Shown here piece by piece: positions 17,587 to 26,654 of a DNA stretch of 64,000 nt. This DNA comes from Lunatibacter sp038209145. GTDB taxonomy: Bacteria; Bacteroidota; Bacteroidia; Cytophagales; Cyclobacteriaceae. Within the stretch, counting starts at the first letter, position 1. The number at the start of each line of letters is the position of its first letter. Where the stretch lies: NCBI GenBank assembly GCA_038209145.1, contig JBBQXZ010000001.1, positions 1-64,000 of the forward strand, in the 5' to 3' direction. Below the pieces are notes generated by a model that was not told the origin of the DNA, made no database searches, and saw nothing but the letters and a program-made list of their open reading frames with translations. The translations under genes were made by a program, and so were the position numbers.

Positions 17587-20076
17587 ATGGAGTTTGTAAG
17601 AAAACTAATAATTGCCACCTTTTCTTGTGCTTTTGGATTTGCTTTTTTCTGTGATTCGGCCGGGGCGCAGACTTCGTCGGAAATTTTTCATGGGCTCAAA
17701 AAACTACGAGAAACAAAAAGGGTCTTGTACGTGGCAGCTCATCCGGATGATGAAAATACACGGCTTATTGGCTATCTGGCCAATGGGGTGCATGCTGAAG
17801 TGGCCTATCTTTCATTGACCAGAGGAGATGGCGGACAAAACCTGATTGGCAAGGAGTTGGGGATTGAACTTGGAATGATCCGGACTCAGGAGCTAATAAG
17901 AGCCAGGGAAACAGACGGTGGTCGTCAGTTTTTTTCAAGGGCCATTGATTTTGGTTTCAGTAAGAATCCCAATGAGACACTTAACAACTGGGATAGAGAA
18001 AAATTGTTGGAAGATGTCGTGTGGATTATCCGGAAATTCCAACCAGACATTATTATCAACCGGTTTAACGATGTGCCAGGTACAACACATGGTCACCATA
18101 CCACTTCGGCGATTATTTCTCTAGAAGCCTTTGAAAAAGCAGACGACCCGAATGTATTTCCTGATCAACTACAATGGGTAGAACCCTGGCAGGCAAAAAG
18201 AGTGTTTTGGAATGCGTACAACTGGGGAGGCCAATATGAACCCAAAAAAGGAAAACTTTACCACCGGTTCGATGTCGGTGATATGAACCCATTGCTGGGA
18301 AAGACCTATTCTAAAATTGCCGCCGATAGCAGAACCATGCACAAATCACAAGGATTTGGTTCAACAGCTCAACTTGGGGAGAGTAGTGACTTTATGGAAC
18401 TTGTCAAGGGGGACGCTTTTTCAGAAGGTCCCTTTGAAGGTGTCACTGATCGATGGCAAAGCATTCCTGAAGGCAAATCCATCGCACAAGCGATCGATTT
18501 GGCCATTGGGCGTTTTGATTTTAAAAAACCAGAAAACAACATAAAATCCCTGCTGGCTATTCGGAAGCAACTGCGTGAACTGCCTTCGGAAGTGGCCTGG
18601 ATCAAGGAGAAACAAACGCTAATAGATCATCTTATCTTGCAGTCTTTGGGATTTAGTGCCGAATTTATATCCGGAAAGGAATTGTCCTTTCCAACAGATG
18701 AATCCCGCGCCCGGTTAACTATTAACAATTCCAGTTCCTTACCCTTAGAAGTCCAATCATTTAGCGTTTTGGGTGAGTCCGTTTCCTTGGTGGGCTACTT
18801 GCGGGACAACAAACCCCTGACGCAAGAAGTTTTGATCAGATTGCCACAAAATTACCCCATTTCCCAGCCATATTGGATGGAGCAACGTCCAGAAAACAAT
18901 TTCTTTTTAATTCAAGATCGTGTTGAAGTCGGAAAAACTTTCAACGATCCTGCTGTAATGGGCAAACTCGTTTTTAGCATTCAAGGCCAGGAATTTGAAT
19001 GGGAGGTTCCGTTGAAATACAAATACAACGATCAGGTGGATGGTGAAATTATCCAGCCTTTCACCGTTGTACCCCAAGCCTCACTCAGTCTAAATAAGGA
19101 TAACGTATTTTTGATTAATGGAAAATTCAATGACATTGAGGTAGAAGTCAGCTTTCAAAATGCGCTGATAGAAGGTGACTTGAGTTTTGAAGGGATACCG
19201 GAATCAGCTTTTGAAATACTGTCTAAAATAGAAGAAGCTGAAAAAAAACGAATTACCTATACCGTACGATTGACCCCATCAGCAGGTAAGGAAAAGAGTG
19301 CCATAGGCGTAAAATATACCACCCTTGACGGGGTGGTATTTGATAAAGGCCAACGTAGAATTACCTATAAACACATTCCAAATTTAACGTATTTTCCGCC
19401 AGCTGAATTCAATCTAATCCAGTTGAACCTGCAAATAAGTCCCCAGCGGATCGGATATATTCCAGGGGCTGGTGATGATGTTCCGCAAGTCCTGACAAAC
19501 TTAGGCTACTCCGTGGATCTCTTGGACAAAGGAAGAGTTACCCTAAGTCAAATGTTGGAATTTAACACCATCATTGTAGGGATCCGGGGATTCAATGTAA
19601 ACCAGGTTCTCGCCGATGAAATGAATCAATTGATGGCCTATGTGGAGCAGGGTGGCAATTTGATAGTTCAATATAATACCTCATCTCCTTTGCTAACCCG
19701 AAAGCTAGGTCCTTATCCCTTGCAACTGTCCCGCAATAGAGTTGCTGTGGAGAATTCCCCCGTGAAAGTTGATTTTACCGCCCATCCCGTTTTATGGTCC
19801 CCAAATCGAATTGAACTGAGGGATTTTGATGGATGGGTACAAGAGCGGGGGTTGTATTTCCCCGACACCTGGGATGATAGTTATACAGCGCCCCTAGAGA
19901 TGCAGGATCCCGATGAATTACCCAGTAGAGGCCCGTTATTGCTGGCAAATTACGGCAGGGGTACCTATGCCTATTCGGGTATTTCCTGGTTCAGGTTGTT
20001 GCCAGCTGGAGTACCTGGTGCCATCAAACTATTCGTAAACTTAATCGAACAAGGTAGTGAAAGAAAAAATGACTAA
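17587..20076 (+). CDS. exported PIG-L (LmbE) family deacetylase
   Basis: An 829-residue exported protein. After a signal peptide (about 1-28) comes a PIG-L/LmbE zinc hydrolase domain (about 44-200). Its AHPDDE motif gives H52 and D55 as zinc ligands and D54 as probable base, and the second motif THGHHTT is at 167-173. Enzymes of this fold remove N-acetyl groups from sugars such as GlcNAc-inositol or GlcNAc-malate. The remaining 600 residues are beta-rich and of unknown function, with a glutamine-amidotransferase-like segment near 620-720. Its stop codon overlaps the start of a 32-residue ORF, which itself overlaps the symporter start, so the three are translationally linked: likely periplasmic deacylation coupled to uptake. 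Confidence 0.9.
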   Translation: MEFVRKLIIATFSCAFGFAFFCDSAGAQTSSEIFHGLKKLRETKRVLYVAAHPDDENTRLIGYLANGVHAEVAYLSLTRGDGGQNLIGKELGIELGMIRTQELIRARETDGGRQFFSRAIDFGFSKNPNETLNNWDREKLLEDVVWIIRKFQPDIIINRFNDVPGTTHGHHTTSAIISLEAFEKADDPNVFPDQLQWVEPWQAKRVFWNAYNWGGQYEPKKGKLYHRFDVGDMNPLLGKTYSKIAADSRTMHKSQGFGSTAQLGESSDFMELVKGDAFSEGPFEGVTDRWQSIPEGKSIAQAIDLAIGRFDFKKPENNIKSLLAIRKQLRELPSEVAWIKEKQTLIDHLILQSLGFSAEFISGKELSFPTDESRARLTINNSSSLPLEVQSFSVLGESVSLVGYLRDNKPLTQEVLIRLPQNYPISQPYWMEQRPENNFFLIQDRVEVGKTFNDPAVMGKLVFSIQGQEFEWEVPLKYKYNDQVDGEIIQPFTVVPQASLSLNKDNVFLINGKFNDIEVEVSFQNALIEGDLSFEGIPESAFEILSKIEEAEKKRITYTVRLTPSAGKEKSAIGVKYTTLDGVVFDKGQRRITYKHIPNLTYFPPAEFNLIQLNLQISPQRIGYIPGAGDDVPQVLTNLGYSVDLLDKGRVTLSQMLEFNTIIVGIRGFNVNQVLADEMNQLMAYVEQGGNLIVQYNTSSPLLTRKLGPYPLQLSRNRVAVENSPVKVDFTAHPVLWSPNRIELRDFDGWVQERGLYFPDTWDDSYTAPLEMQDPDELPSRGPLLLANYGRGTYAYSGISWFRLLPAGVPGAIKLFVNLIEQGSERKND

Positions 20077-20167
20077 CCGCCTCTGGAATAAAATCTATTT
20101 CTTACAAGTCCTTGTACTTGCTGTCTTGACTTTTCTGTTTTATCTTCTTACCAAGGCATTCGAATGA
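20069..20167 (+). CDS. 32-residue single-span membrane protein, translationally coupled
   Basis: This short gene starts at an ATG that overlaps the deacetylase stop by 8 bases and ends in a TGA that overlaps the symporter's ATG in an ATGA junction. The product has a polar, positive N terminus (MTNRLWNK), one hydrophobic helix (residues 9-28) and a short KAFE tail. This is the layout of a small membrane subunit with N-terminus-in orientation. The exact fit between two genes, with overlaps on both sides, argues that it is translated and not spacer. It may be an accessory subunit of the sodium symporter; I know of no named family. Confidence 0.7.
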   Translation: MTNRLWNKIYFLQVLVLAVLTFLFYLLTKAFE

Positions 20168-21879
20168 GTACGTTGGACTGGAGTATCCTGTTTGGAACCT
20201 TGACTGCGATAGTCGGATATGGGGTGTACAAAACATACGGTCCCAAGGACATGGAAAAATACCTGAAGGGAGGCAACGACATGAATTGGTGGACCATTGG
20301 TTTGTCCATAATGGCTACCCAAGCTTCGGCAATTACCTTTTTGAGTACTCCCGGTCAGGCTTATTCTGACGGAATGCGCTTCATCCAGTTTTATTTTGGA
20401 TTGCCCGTAGCCATGATTATCATATCGGTTTTTTTTATTCCGATTTATTATAAGCTCAAGGTTTACACCGCCTACGAGTTTTTGGAATCCCGCTTTGACT
20501 TGAAAACCAGGACACTGGCAGCATCTCTCTTTCTCATTCAACGAGGGCTTGCAGCTGGAATTACCATCTATGCCCCATCAATCATTCTTTCAACCTTACT
20601 TAACTGGAACCTGACGTTCACCAATATATTTATTGGCTGTCTGGTCATTATATACACGGCATCAGGAGGTACCAAGGCCGTTTCTATTACCCAAAAGCAG
20701 CAAATGGCCGTGATGATGGGGGGGATGGTTTTAGCTGGCATCCTTGTGATTCAAATGCTACCAGTCACATTTACCGAAGCCCTGCATGTTGCGGGAAAAA
20801 TGGACAAACTCAACATTGTTAATTTTGAATTTGACCTCTCCGACAGGTACAATTTCTGGTCGGGAATGACTGGGGCTCTTTTCCTTTTTCTGTCTTACTT
20901 TGGGACCGACCAGTCTCAGGTACAACGCTACCTAACCGGCAGATCCCTTACCCAAAGCAGGATGGGCTTAATGATGAACGGCTTTCTGAAGATCCCCATG
21001 CAATTTATCATTTTGTTTATTGGGGTGATGGTATTTGTTTTTTACCAATTCTTCCAACCTCCTGTTTTTTTCAACCAAGTGCAGGTAGACAAACTAAAAC
21101 AAAGTGAGTACTGGGATGAATACCAAAGTTTGGAGGAAGAATATAAGATAAAGTTTGAATCCAAAAATATAGAGATCTATGCCTTGTTGGATGCAGTCAA
21201 GTCCGAGGATGACGAACGAATAGAAATATCAAAGGAAAAAATTAAGGAAGAATCCAAGGAACAGGAAGCCATCCGGTCTGAAATAAAATCCTTGATCCTT
21301 GCCAATGATCCTTTGGGCGAAACCAATGACACGGATTATGTTTTTATGCGCTTTGTGATGGATTATCTGCCAAAGGGAATAATCGGGTTATTGTTTGCAG
21401 TCATATTCTCGGCGGCCATGTCCAGTACCGCATCCGAACTCAACGCCTTAGCCTCTACAACTACCATAGACATCTATAAACGATCCCTGAATAAAAATGA
21501 TCTTTCCCGACATTACATGTATTCTTCTAAGTGGTTTACGGTGTTGTGGGGTGGATTTGCGATACTATTCGCCACTTATGCCACTTTATTTGAAAACCTG
21601 ATTCAGGCAGTCAACCTCTTGGGTTCATTGTTTTACGGGACTATCTTGGGAATCTTTTTGGTGGCTTTTTTCATGAAATGGGTCAAGGGTCACGCCGTAT
21701 TTTTGGCAGCCTTGATTACGGAAGCAGTGATTTTGCTTATCCATTTCAATAATGGAGGAGAGTTGCTGGGGGTACCAATAAACATAGGTTTCCTTTGGTA
21801 CAACGCTATCGGAAGTTTGTTGCTGATGATAATAGCCGGGATTATCCAACTGATTCTAAAAATACCAACAAAAGATTAA
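20164..21879 (+). CDS. sodium:solute symporter (SSS family)
   Basis: A 571-residue inner-membrane transporter with about 13 hydrophobic segments. Early segments carry the family patterns (TIGLSIMATQASAITFLSTPG and a G-R-x(n) intracellular block), and the core has SAAMSSTASELNALAS, which matches the Na+-site region. Between about residues 308 and 378 there is a highly charged, coiled-coil-like insertion (many E/K), unusual for the superfamily as a whole but seen in Bacteroidota members. Immediate coupling to the deacetylase and the 32-residue ORF suggests that it imports the deacetylase product, by inference a deacylated sugar or cyclitol. Confidence 0.92.
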   Translation: MSTLDWSILFGTLTAIVGYGVYKTYGPKDMEKYLKGGNDMNWWTIGLSIMATQASAITFLSTPGQAYSDGMRFIQFYFGLPVAMIIISVFFIPIYYKLKVYTAYEFLESRFDLKTRTLAASLFLIQRGLAAGITIYAPSIILSTLLNWNLTFTNIFIGCLVIIYTASGGTKAVSITQKQQMAVMMGGMVLAGILVIQMLPVTFTEALHVAGKMDKLNIVNFEFDLSDRYNFWSGMTGALFLFLSYFGTDQSQVQRYLTGRSLTQSRMGLMMNGFLKIPMQFIILFIGVMVFVFYQFFQPPVFFNQVQVDKLKQSEYWDEYQSLEEEYKIKFESKNIEIYALLDAVKSEDDERIEISKEKIKEESKEQEAIRSEIKSLILANDPLGETNDTDYVFMRFVMDYLPKGIIGLLFAVIFSAAMSSTASELNALASTTTIDIYKRSLNKNDLSRHYMYSSKWFTVLWGGFAILFATYATLFENLIQAVNLLGSLFYGTILGIFLVAFFMKWVKGHAVFLAALITEAVILLIHFNNGGELLGVPINIGFLWYNAIGSLLLMIIAGIIQLILKIPTKD

Positions 21880-21882
21880 AAA

Positions 21883-21911
21883 ATGGTGGAAATCATTAAG
21901 ATTTCCACCAT
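21883..21911 (-). terminator. intrinsic terminator between convergent genes
   Basis: A perfect 12-bp stem (21883-21894 with 21900-21911) with a 5-base loop. On the minus strand it is followed by a T-rich run, so it chiefly terminates the DUF2911 gene. On the plus strand, directly after the symporter stop, the tail is poor in T and termination would be weaker. Confidence 0.8.
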
Positions 21912-21932
21912 CAACAAATTTCATAATGCCCC

Positions 21933-22781
21933 CTATTTAATTGACTTGATTAGTCTTTCATTTAGTCCAACATAATCCAGGTTTTTTGCTTCTTTGGCCA
22001 ATGCCATGGAAGCTGTTGCAGATGCTTTGGCTTCTTCCTTCAAATTCATTTTTTGCTCAATTTTTGCCTTCAAGTGGATTGTCCAGTATTTGGGATCTGA
22101 TTCTACAGACTTGGTGATCCAATCCAAGGCGAGATCCAAATCTCGGTCCGTATTGAAATAATAACTTGCAGCCTGGAAATAAGTGCCTGGATTTCCCGGA
22201 GTTTTGTCAATTACCTGATTTTGTATTTGTTGCATGACAATGGGGTCCACTTGGCTTTCAATCCGTAATTGGGTAGATACCTTTTCCCAATCAATAAATA
22301 AGGCGGCTCCCGAATCCGTAATATCCCTAAAACCTATTTCAAGTGTTTCTATTGGTTTTTTTAGTTTTTTGGAGGGTACTTTTACCCGGAGTATATCGTC
22401 GGAAGGGTTGTATCCCAAAGCTCCCCAAAGATCCGTCTTGGATGAAAAAACCACGGTGGAAAAATCTTTATCAGGTATGCTATAGAGTGCATACTTCCCT
22501 GCTTTGAGGGGTTGGCCTTCAATGGTTACATCGGTGCTGAATTCCAAGATGGTGGCAGAATTGGCCCCTGTTCTCCAAACTTGTCCATAAGGGACCAATT
22601 CTCCGAAAACTTTTCTTTCCCTCACACTGGGCCTGCTGTATTCGAGTGTTACTTGGGTAAGTCCCACCAGCTGACTGACTTTTGAAGGCGGACTTGCCTG
22701 GGGCATTTGGATTTGGGCCATCACGGAGAAATTAATAAGCATGGCTGCTGCAAATGGATAAATAGACTGTTTTGTATTCAT
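21933..22781 (-). CDS. DUF2911 domain-containing exported protein
   Basis: A 282-residue protein with a signal peptide (about 1-23) and a DUF2911 domain (about 30-180). The domain is recognisable by YSRPSVRERKVFG, PYGQVWRTGANSAT and GKYALYSIP blocks. The C-terminal third is helical, TPR-like (about 195-275). DUF2911 proteins are frequent in Bacteroidota and have no known biochemical role. A minus-strand TACATTTG at 22869-22862 is a possible -7 element about 80 bases upstream of the start. Confidence 0.87.
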   Translation of the reverse strand: MNTKQSIYPFAAAMLINFSVMAQIQMPQASPPSKVSQLVGLTQVTLEYSRPSVRERKVFGELVPYGQVWRTGANSATILEFSTDVTIEGQPLKAGKYALYSIPDKDFSTVVFSSKTDLWGALGYNPSDDILRVKVPSKKLKKPIETLEIGFRDITDSGAALFIDWEKVSTQLRIESQVDPIVMQQIQNQVIDKTPGNPGTYFQAASYYFNTDRDLDLALDWITKSVESDPKYWTIHLKAKIEQKMNLKEEAKASATASMALAKEAKNLDYVGLNERLIKSIK

Positions 22782-22976
22782 AGAAATTTATAATTATATT
22801 AGGTTTCCTTTGTAGTAAGGTCATCTGGGATTTTATTAAATGACAATACGATAAACGCACGCAAATGTAGGCAGTTTCTATGAGTTAAGGGCGATAGTGT
22901 AAATTAATTAAGGAAAAGTAATACCCTGATTTTGTAGTTCAAACCTTTGAAAATTATTTTCAATAAAATTCTTTCA

Positions 22977-23897
22977 ATGAACATAGCCATTATTGCGCCA
23001 TTCAAAGACGTATCGGATTGGGTAGCTACTTTTCAGGCGTTGGAACCTTCTCTAACCGTTGAGGTTTTTCCTGCCATCCAAAAGTATGAAAGGGTCGATG
23101 CAGTAGTGCTTTGGCAACATCCCCACGGGCTTTTGAAAGAGTTTCCTAACTTACAGTTGATATGTTCCATGGGCTCGGGAGTAGATCATATTATGGCTGA
23201 TCCGGACCTACCCGAAGGTATTCCCATTACCCGTATTGTTGATTCCCGGCTTACTTTTAGCATGACCAACTATGTGATCATGGGAATACTGAATTTTCAC
23301 AGGCAACTCTTCCGTTACTTGGAATACAAAAAAAATAAAACCTGGGACATGAGCAATCCCGAGATCGATATCACGGTAGGGGTGATGGGTGCGGGTCAAT
23401 TGGGGAGCGATGTGCTAAACAAACTGAAGGCATTGGGAATTTCTGCTATGGCCTATGGAAATAGTCCGAAGGAAAACTACCCCCATCCTTATTATTACGG
23501 AAGCCAACTGGATGAATTTCTCCAACAGGTAAATGTAGTTGTTTGTTTATTGCCGTTAACCCCCAATACGGTTGGGTTTTTAAATAGGAAGCTATTTGAA
23601 AAATTCAGGCAGGCAACCTATTTGATCAATGTGGCCCGTGGCAAACATTTGATCGAAAAGGATTTGATTGATGCTATTTCGGCAGGATATGTGTCCGGAG
23701 CGCTCTTGGATGTCTTTCAGGAAGAACCTTTGCCAGCCGACCACCCCTTTTGGGAGCATCCAGCCATTATGATTACCCCTCACATTGCTTGTATTACCAT
23801 GTATCAGGCTGCAGTGCCCCAAATCTTGGCAAATCTAAAAAACCTGTTGAATAAAGACCCGCTCCAAAATCAGATTGATCGAAGTCAGGGCTATTAA
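22977..23897 (+). CDS. D-isomer 2-hydroxyacid dehydrogenase (GhrA-like)
   Basis: A 306-residue NAD(P)-dependent dehydrogenase of the glyoxylate/hydroxypyruvate reductase A type, which reduces 2-oxoacids to D-2-hydroxyacids. The nucleotide loop is GVMGAGQLGSDV. The substrate-binding arginine sits in NVARGKHL, followed by the glutamate (about FQEEPLP) and catalytic histidine (ITPHIACIT) of the family. I chose the ATG at 22977 (MNIAIIAPF) because it begins the first beta-strand; an in-frame TTG ten codons earlier adds only AT-rich sequence. The universal stress gene starts 28 bases after its stop. Confidence 0.88.
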   Translation: MNIAIIAPFKDVSDWVATFQALEPSLTVEVFPAIQKYERVDAVVLWQHPHGLLKEFPNLQLICSMGSGVDHIMADPDLPEGIPITRIVDSRLTFSMTNYVIMGILNFHRQLFRYLEYKKNKTWDMSNPEIDITVGVMGAGQLGSDVLNKLKALGISAMAYGNSPKENYPHPYYYGSQLDEFLQQVNVVVCLLPLTPNTVGFLNRKLFEKFRQATYLINVARGKHLIEKDLIDAISAGYVSGALLDVFQEEPLPADHPFWEHPAIMITPHIACITMYQAAVPQILANLKNLLNKDPLQNQIDRSQGY

Positions 23898-23925
23898 ATC
23901 ATTTGTTTCTATATCCTATACACCT

Positions 23926-24762
23926 ATGAGAACCTATACTATTTTATGTCCAACGGACTTTTCGGAATGCTCTCTGAATGCCATCGAATATGCTGCCAAA
24001 TTCGGGGAAAAACACAAAGCAAATCTAATTATATTTCATGTTCCCAACAAAGACGATTACCAAAAGCTTAATCTGAATAGCAAGTTTGGAGATGAACTCC
24101 AGTTTGCTGAAAATAAAATCAACAACTTAGTCAAAACAGTAAAAGAAGAGAGTTTGTACAACGGATTGGCGTCCTGCGTTGGCGTGATTAAAGAAGGAAA
24201 AACCATTGATGCTATACTGGATTACGCAACAGAAAGGAAAGTGGATCTTATGGTTATGGGAACGGAAGGAGTAAATGAATTGAAGAAAAATTATATTGGT
24301 ACCACTACGAGTAAAATTGTCAGTCGATCGGTTCAGGATGTGTTCGTTATCCCGCGCAAGGTATTTTTCAAAACACCCCGTAAATTAGTATTCGCGACGG
24401 ATTATCTAGAGGAAGACAAATTAGCTGTTCAGAAGGTAGTAGAAATTGCGAAATTTTTTGACAGTGAAATAGACATTGTTCATGTAGAGTCGAAATTGGG
24501 TGTAATAGACAAGGCACTCCATGAAACAATGATTGGTGAAATAACACCCTTTATAAGATATGAAAAGATAAATTTTATATTAAAATCTTATAGTGATGAT
24601 CCTGGATTGGGACTGGAAAGTTATCTTTTGTCCGCAAAGGGGGACATGCTTTTTACGCTTAGCATGAAAAAGACATGGTTTGATCAACTCTTCACTCAGA
24701 ACTTATCGCGGAAAATGTCCTATTTCATCAATAAGCCACTCTATGTAATCAAGACCCTTTGA
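23926..24762 (+). CDS. universal stress protein with two UspA domains
   Basis: A 278-residue cytosolic protein made of two UspA-like halves. The first starts YTILCPTDFSECSLNAIEYA and ends with the nucleotide-binding-type MGTEGVNE block and a T-x-S stretch; the second (from about residue 147, LVFATDYLEEDK) is more degenerate and lacks the full G-x2-G-x9-G-[ST] loop. Tandem Usp proteins of this size are common in Bacteroidota and act in stress or redox response. I take the ATG at 23926; a longer frame reaching back into the previous gene is not needed. Its last 14 bases overlap the end of the convergent TPR gene. Confidence 0.87.
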   Translation: MRTYTILCPTDFSECSLNAIEYAAKFGEKHKANLIIFHVPNKDDYQKLNLNSKFGDELQFAENKINNLVKTVKEESLYNGLASCVGVIKEGKTIDAILDYATERKVDLMVMGTEGVNELKKNYIGTTTSKIVSRSVQDVFVIPRKVFFKTPRKLVFATDYLEEDKLAVQKVVEIAKFFDSEIDIVHVESKLGVIDKALHETMIGEITPFIRYEKINFILKSYSDDPGLGLESYLLSAKGDMLFTLSMKKTWFDQLFTQNLSRKMSYFINKPLYVIKTL

Positions 24763-25471
24763 TTTTTCCCTTTATAAAGACATAAAAATCCTTTCGAACT
24801 TTCTCATCTTTGACTAATCCGTTTAAAACTTCAAAAAAGGTAGAAAAGGTTAATGGTTTTGCATTGTTCTGGGGATCATCATCAGCGGACGAAACCGCTT
24901 TTGGGTTTTTATACTCCGGTTCCGGAATTTCTATATTTTCTTGAGTGTTGTACCCAATCAGATCATCAGATTGTTTAAGACTTTTCTTGGAACGGCTTTT
25001 ATAACCCAGTTTTTCTTCGACTAACCCTTTGTTATTAAATGAAATGGCATCTTCGGGATCCATTTCGATGGCTTTTTCATAATCCGCAATGGCTCCCTCC
25101 AAATCTCCAATCCTGTCTTTCAGATAGGCCCTGCTTGAATACCTGTAGGGATTGCGAGGATCAAGGTTTAATGCCCTGCCCAGTTCGGAAAGTGCCTCTT
25201 CATTTCTTTTTAAAAGGTGCAGGACAACGGCCCTATCACTGATAAACGTAGTGTCGTAAGGTGATTGATTGATCAGCTTATCAAAATCCTCCAATGATTT
25301 TTCATAACTACCCATTCGGGAAAAAACCCGTGCCCTATAGGATAGGTACGCTGTTTCGTCCGGATTTTCCCAGACTAATATATGGAATAACTCGAGCGAT
25401 TCGCCGAATTTTCCTTGCTTGAACAAAGATTTTGCTTTTTCAAATTGTGCCACACGTTCATGAGTTTGCAT
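24749..25471 (-). CDS. TPR repeat protein
   Basis: A protein of about 240 residues from the ATG at 25471 (MQTHERVAQF). It carries about four TPR units (about 8-150), with typical W/L-G-Y-A-F-A-P spacing such as AIADYEKAIEMDPEDAISFNNKG. A Lys-rich linker and a C-terminal helix follow. In-frame ATGs further upstream (25495, 25498) are possible, but the longest frame would run into the start of holA on the other strand. No catalytic domain is present; a scaffold role is inferred. Its 3' end overlaps the Usp gene end by 14 bases. Confidence 0.78.
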   Translation of the reverse strand: MQTHERVAQFEKAKSLFKQGKFGESLELFHILVWENPDETAYLSYRARVFSRMGSYEKSLEDFDKLINQSPYDTTFISDRAVVLHLLKRNEEALSELGRALNLDPRNPYRYSSRAYLKDRIGDLEGAIADYEKAIEMDPEDAISFNNKGLVEEKLGYKSRSKKSLKQSDDLIGYNTQENIEIPEPEYKNPKAVSSADDDPQNNAKPLTFSTFFEVLNGLVKDEKVRKDFYVFIKGKIKGS

Positions 25472-25588
25472 GCCAATACTACAATATTTACCCATCATTT
25501 GTTTCCCACAACCTAAAAAATCCGGGTTTAGCCTGATTTTTATTCTGCGATTCCGTAAATCTCCCGTTCGGCAATCGCCATTTTTCTT

Positions 25589-25596
25589 TACCTTTG
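25589..25596 (+). promoter_or_regulatory. Bacteroidota -7 promoter element for holA
   Basis: TACCTTTG, a full match to the TAnnTTTG consensus, lies 20 bases before the holA ATG at 25617. A TTCG at 25567-25570 sits 18 bases upstream, near the expected -33 position, but is an imperfect match. Confidence 0.5.
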
Positions 25597-25616
25597 GATG
25601 TAGATAACGCTTTTCC

Positions 25617-26639
25617 ATGCCCAGCACCCCTGAAACTATTTTAAAAGAGTTGAAATCAGGCAAGTTTTCACCTGTCTATTTTATTCAAGGTGATGAGCCT
25701 TATTTCATTGATCAAATCACAAATTACATTGAGAATCACGCAATATCGCCAGCCGAAAGGGGATTTAACCAACTTGTCATGTATGGCAAGGATGCCTCTA
25801 TGGCCTCCGTGATGACAAACGCCAAACGTTTCCCAATGATGGCAGACAGACAGGTGGTGATTGTAAAGGAAGCCCAAAATATCCAGGATTTGGGAAAAGA
25901 AGAAGGAGATAGCATGCTGATTAGTTATGTAAAAAATCCACTTCCCAGCACCATTTTGGTCTTTGCGCACAAATACAAAACCTTAGATGGTAGAAAAGCA
26001 CTGCACAAAGAATTGGATAAGCATGCCATTCTGGTCAAATCCGACAAAGTACCGGAATACAAACTTTCCCCTTACATAGAGGAATATTTGAAAGAAAAAG
26101 GGTTTGCCATAGACACCAAGGCCTGCCAGGTGCTTGCTGAATCCATCGGGAACAACCTGGAAGTCCTCACAAACGAGGTGGATAAAATGCTGATCAACTT
26201 TTCGGAGCCTATTAAAATCACGACCGATCATATCCAAAAATTCATTGGAATAAGTAAGGAATACAACTCATTTGAATTGACCAAGGCGCTGAGCTACAAG
26301 GATGTGCTCAAGGCAAATACAATTATCCGTTATTTCAGTCAGAATCCTAAATCGAACCCGCTGATTCTTATTAACAGTTCGTTATTCGCTCACTTTAACC
26401 GCATTTTGCTGGTTTTTGGAAATAAGCAATCTTCTGAGAGAGAACTCGCTGGTATTCTTAAAGTTAACCCCTACTTTATCAAAGAGTATAATATTGCGAC
26501 AAAAAATTACTCCTTAGGCAAGATTATTGATATCATCGGATACTTGCGGGAAGCAGATTTGCGCTCAAAAGGTGTCGATAACAACAGCATGGACGAATTC
26601 CAAATTTTAAAAGAACTTATATTTAAAATCCTGCATTAA
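25617..26639 (+). CDS. holA: DNA polymerase III subunit delta
   Basis: A 340-residue clamp-loader subunit. The N-terminal domain begins with the delta pattern (ILKELKSGKFSPVYFIQGDEPYFIDQI, given here in parts: PVYFIQGDEPYFID), followed by RFPMMADRQVVIVKEAQ and the middle helical domain with LAESIGNNLEVLTNEVDK (about 170-187). It opens the beta clamp during replication. Length agrees with other Bacteroidota HolA. It starts a long co-directional run with a TPR protein gene only 15 bases downstream. Confidence 0.92.
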   Translation: MPSTPETILKELKSGKFSPVYFIQGDEPYFIDQITNYIENHAISPAERGFNQLVMYGKDASMASVMTNAKRFPMMADRQVVIVKEAQNIQDLGKEEGDSMLISYVKNPLPSTILVFAHKYKTLDGRKALHKELDKHAILVKSDKVPEYKLSPYIEEYLKEKGFAIDTKACQVLAESIGNNLEVLTNEVDKMLINFSEPIKITTDHIQKFIGISKEYNSFELTKALSYKDVLKANTIIRYFSQNPKSNPLILINSSLFAHFNRILLVFGNKQSSERELAGILKVNPYFIKEYNIATKNYSLGKIIDIIGYLREADLRSKGVDNNSMDEFQILKELIFKILH

Positions 26640-26654
26640 TTTCAGTTGCAAATC

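Noticed and set aside
24749..25663. Longer form of the TPR protein starting at 25663
   Set aside because: The extension is non-TPR, basic, and overlaps the start and promoter of holA on the other strand; the ATG at 25471 precedes the first repeat.
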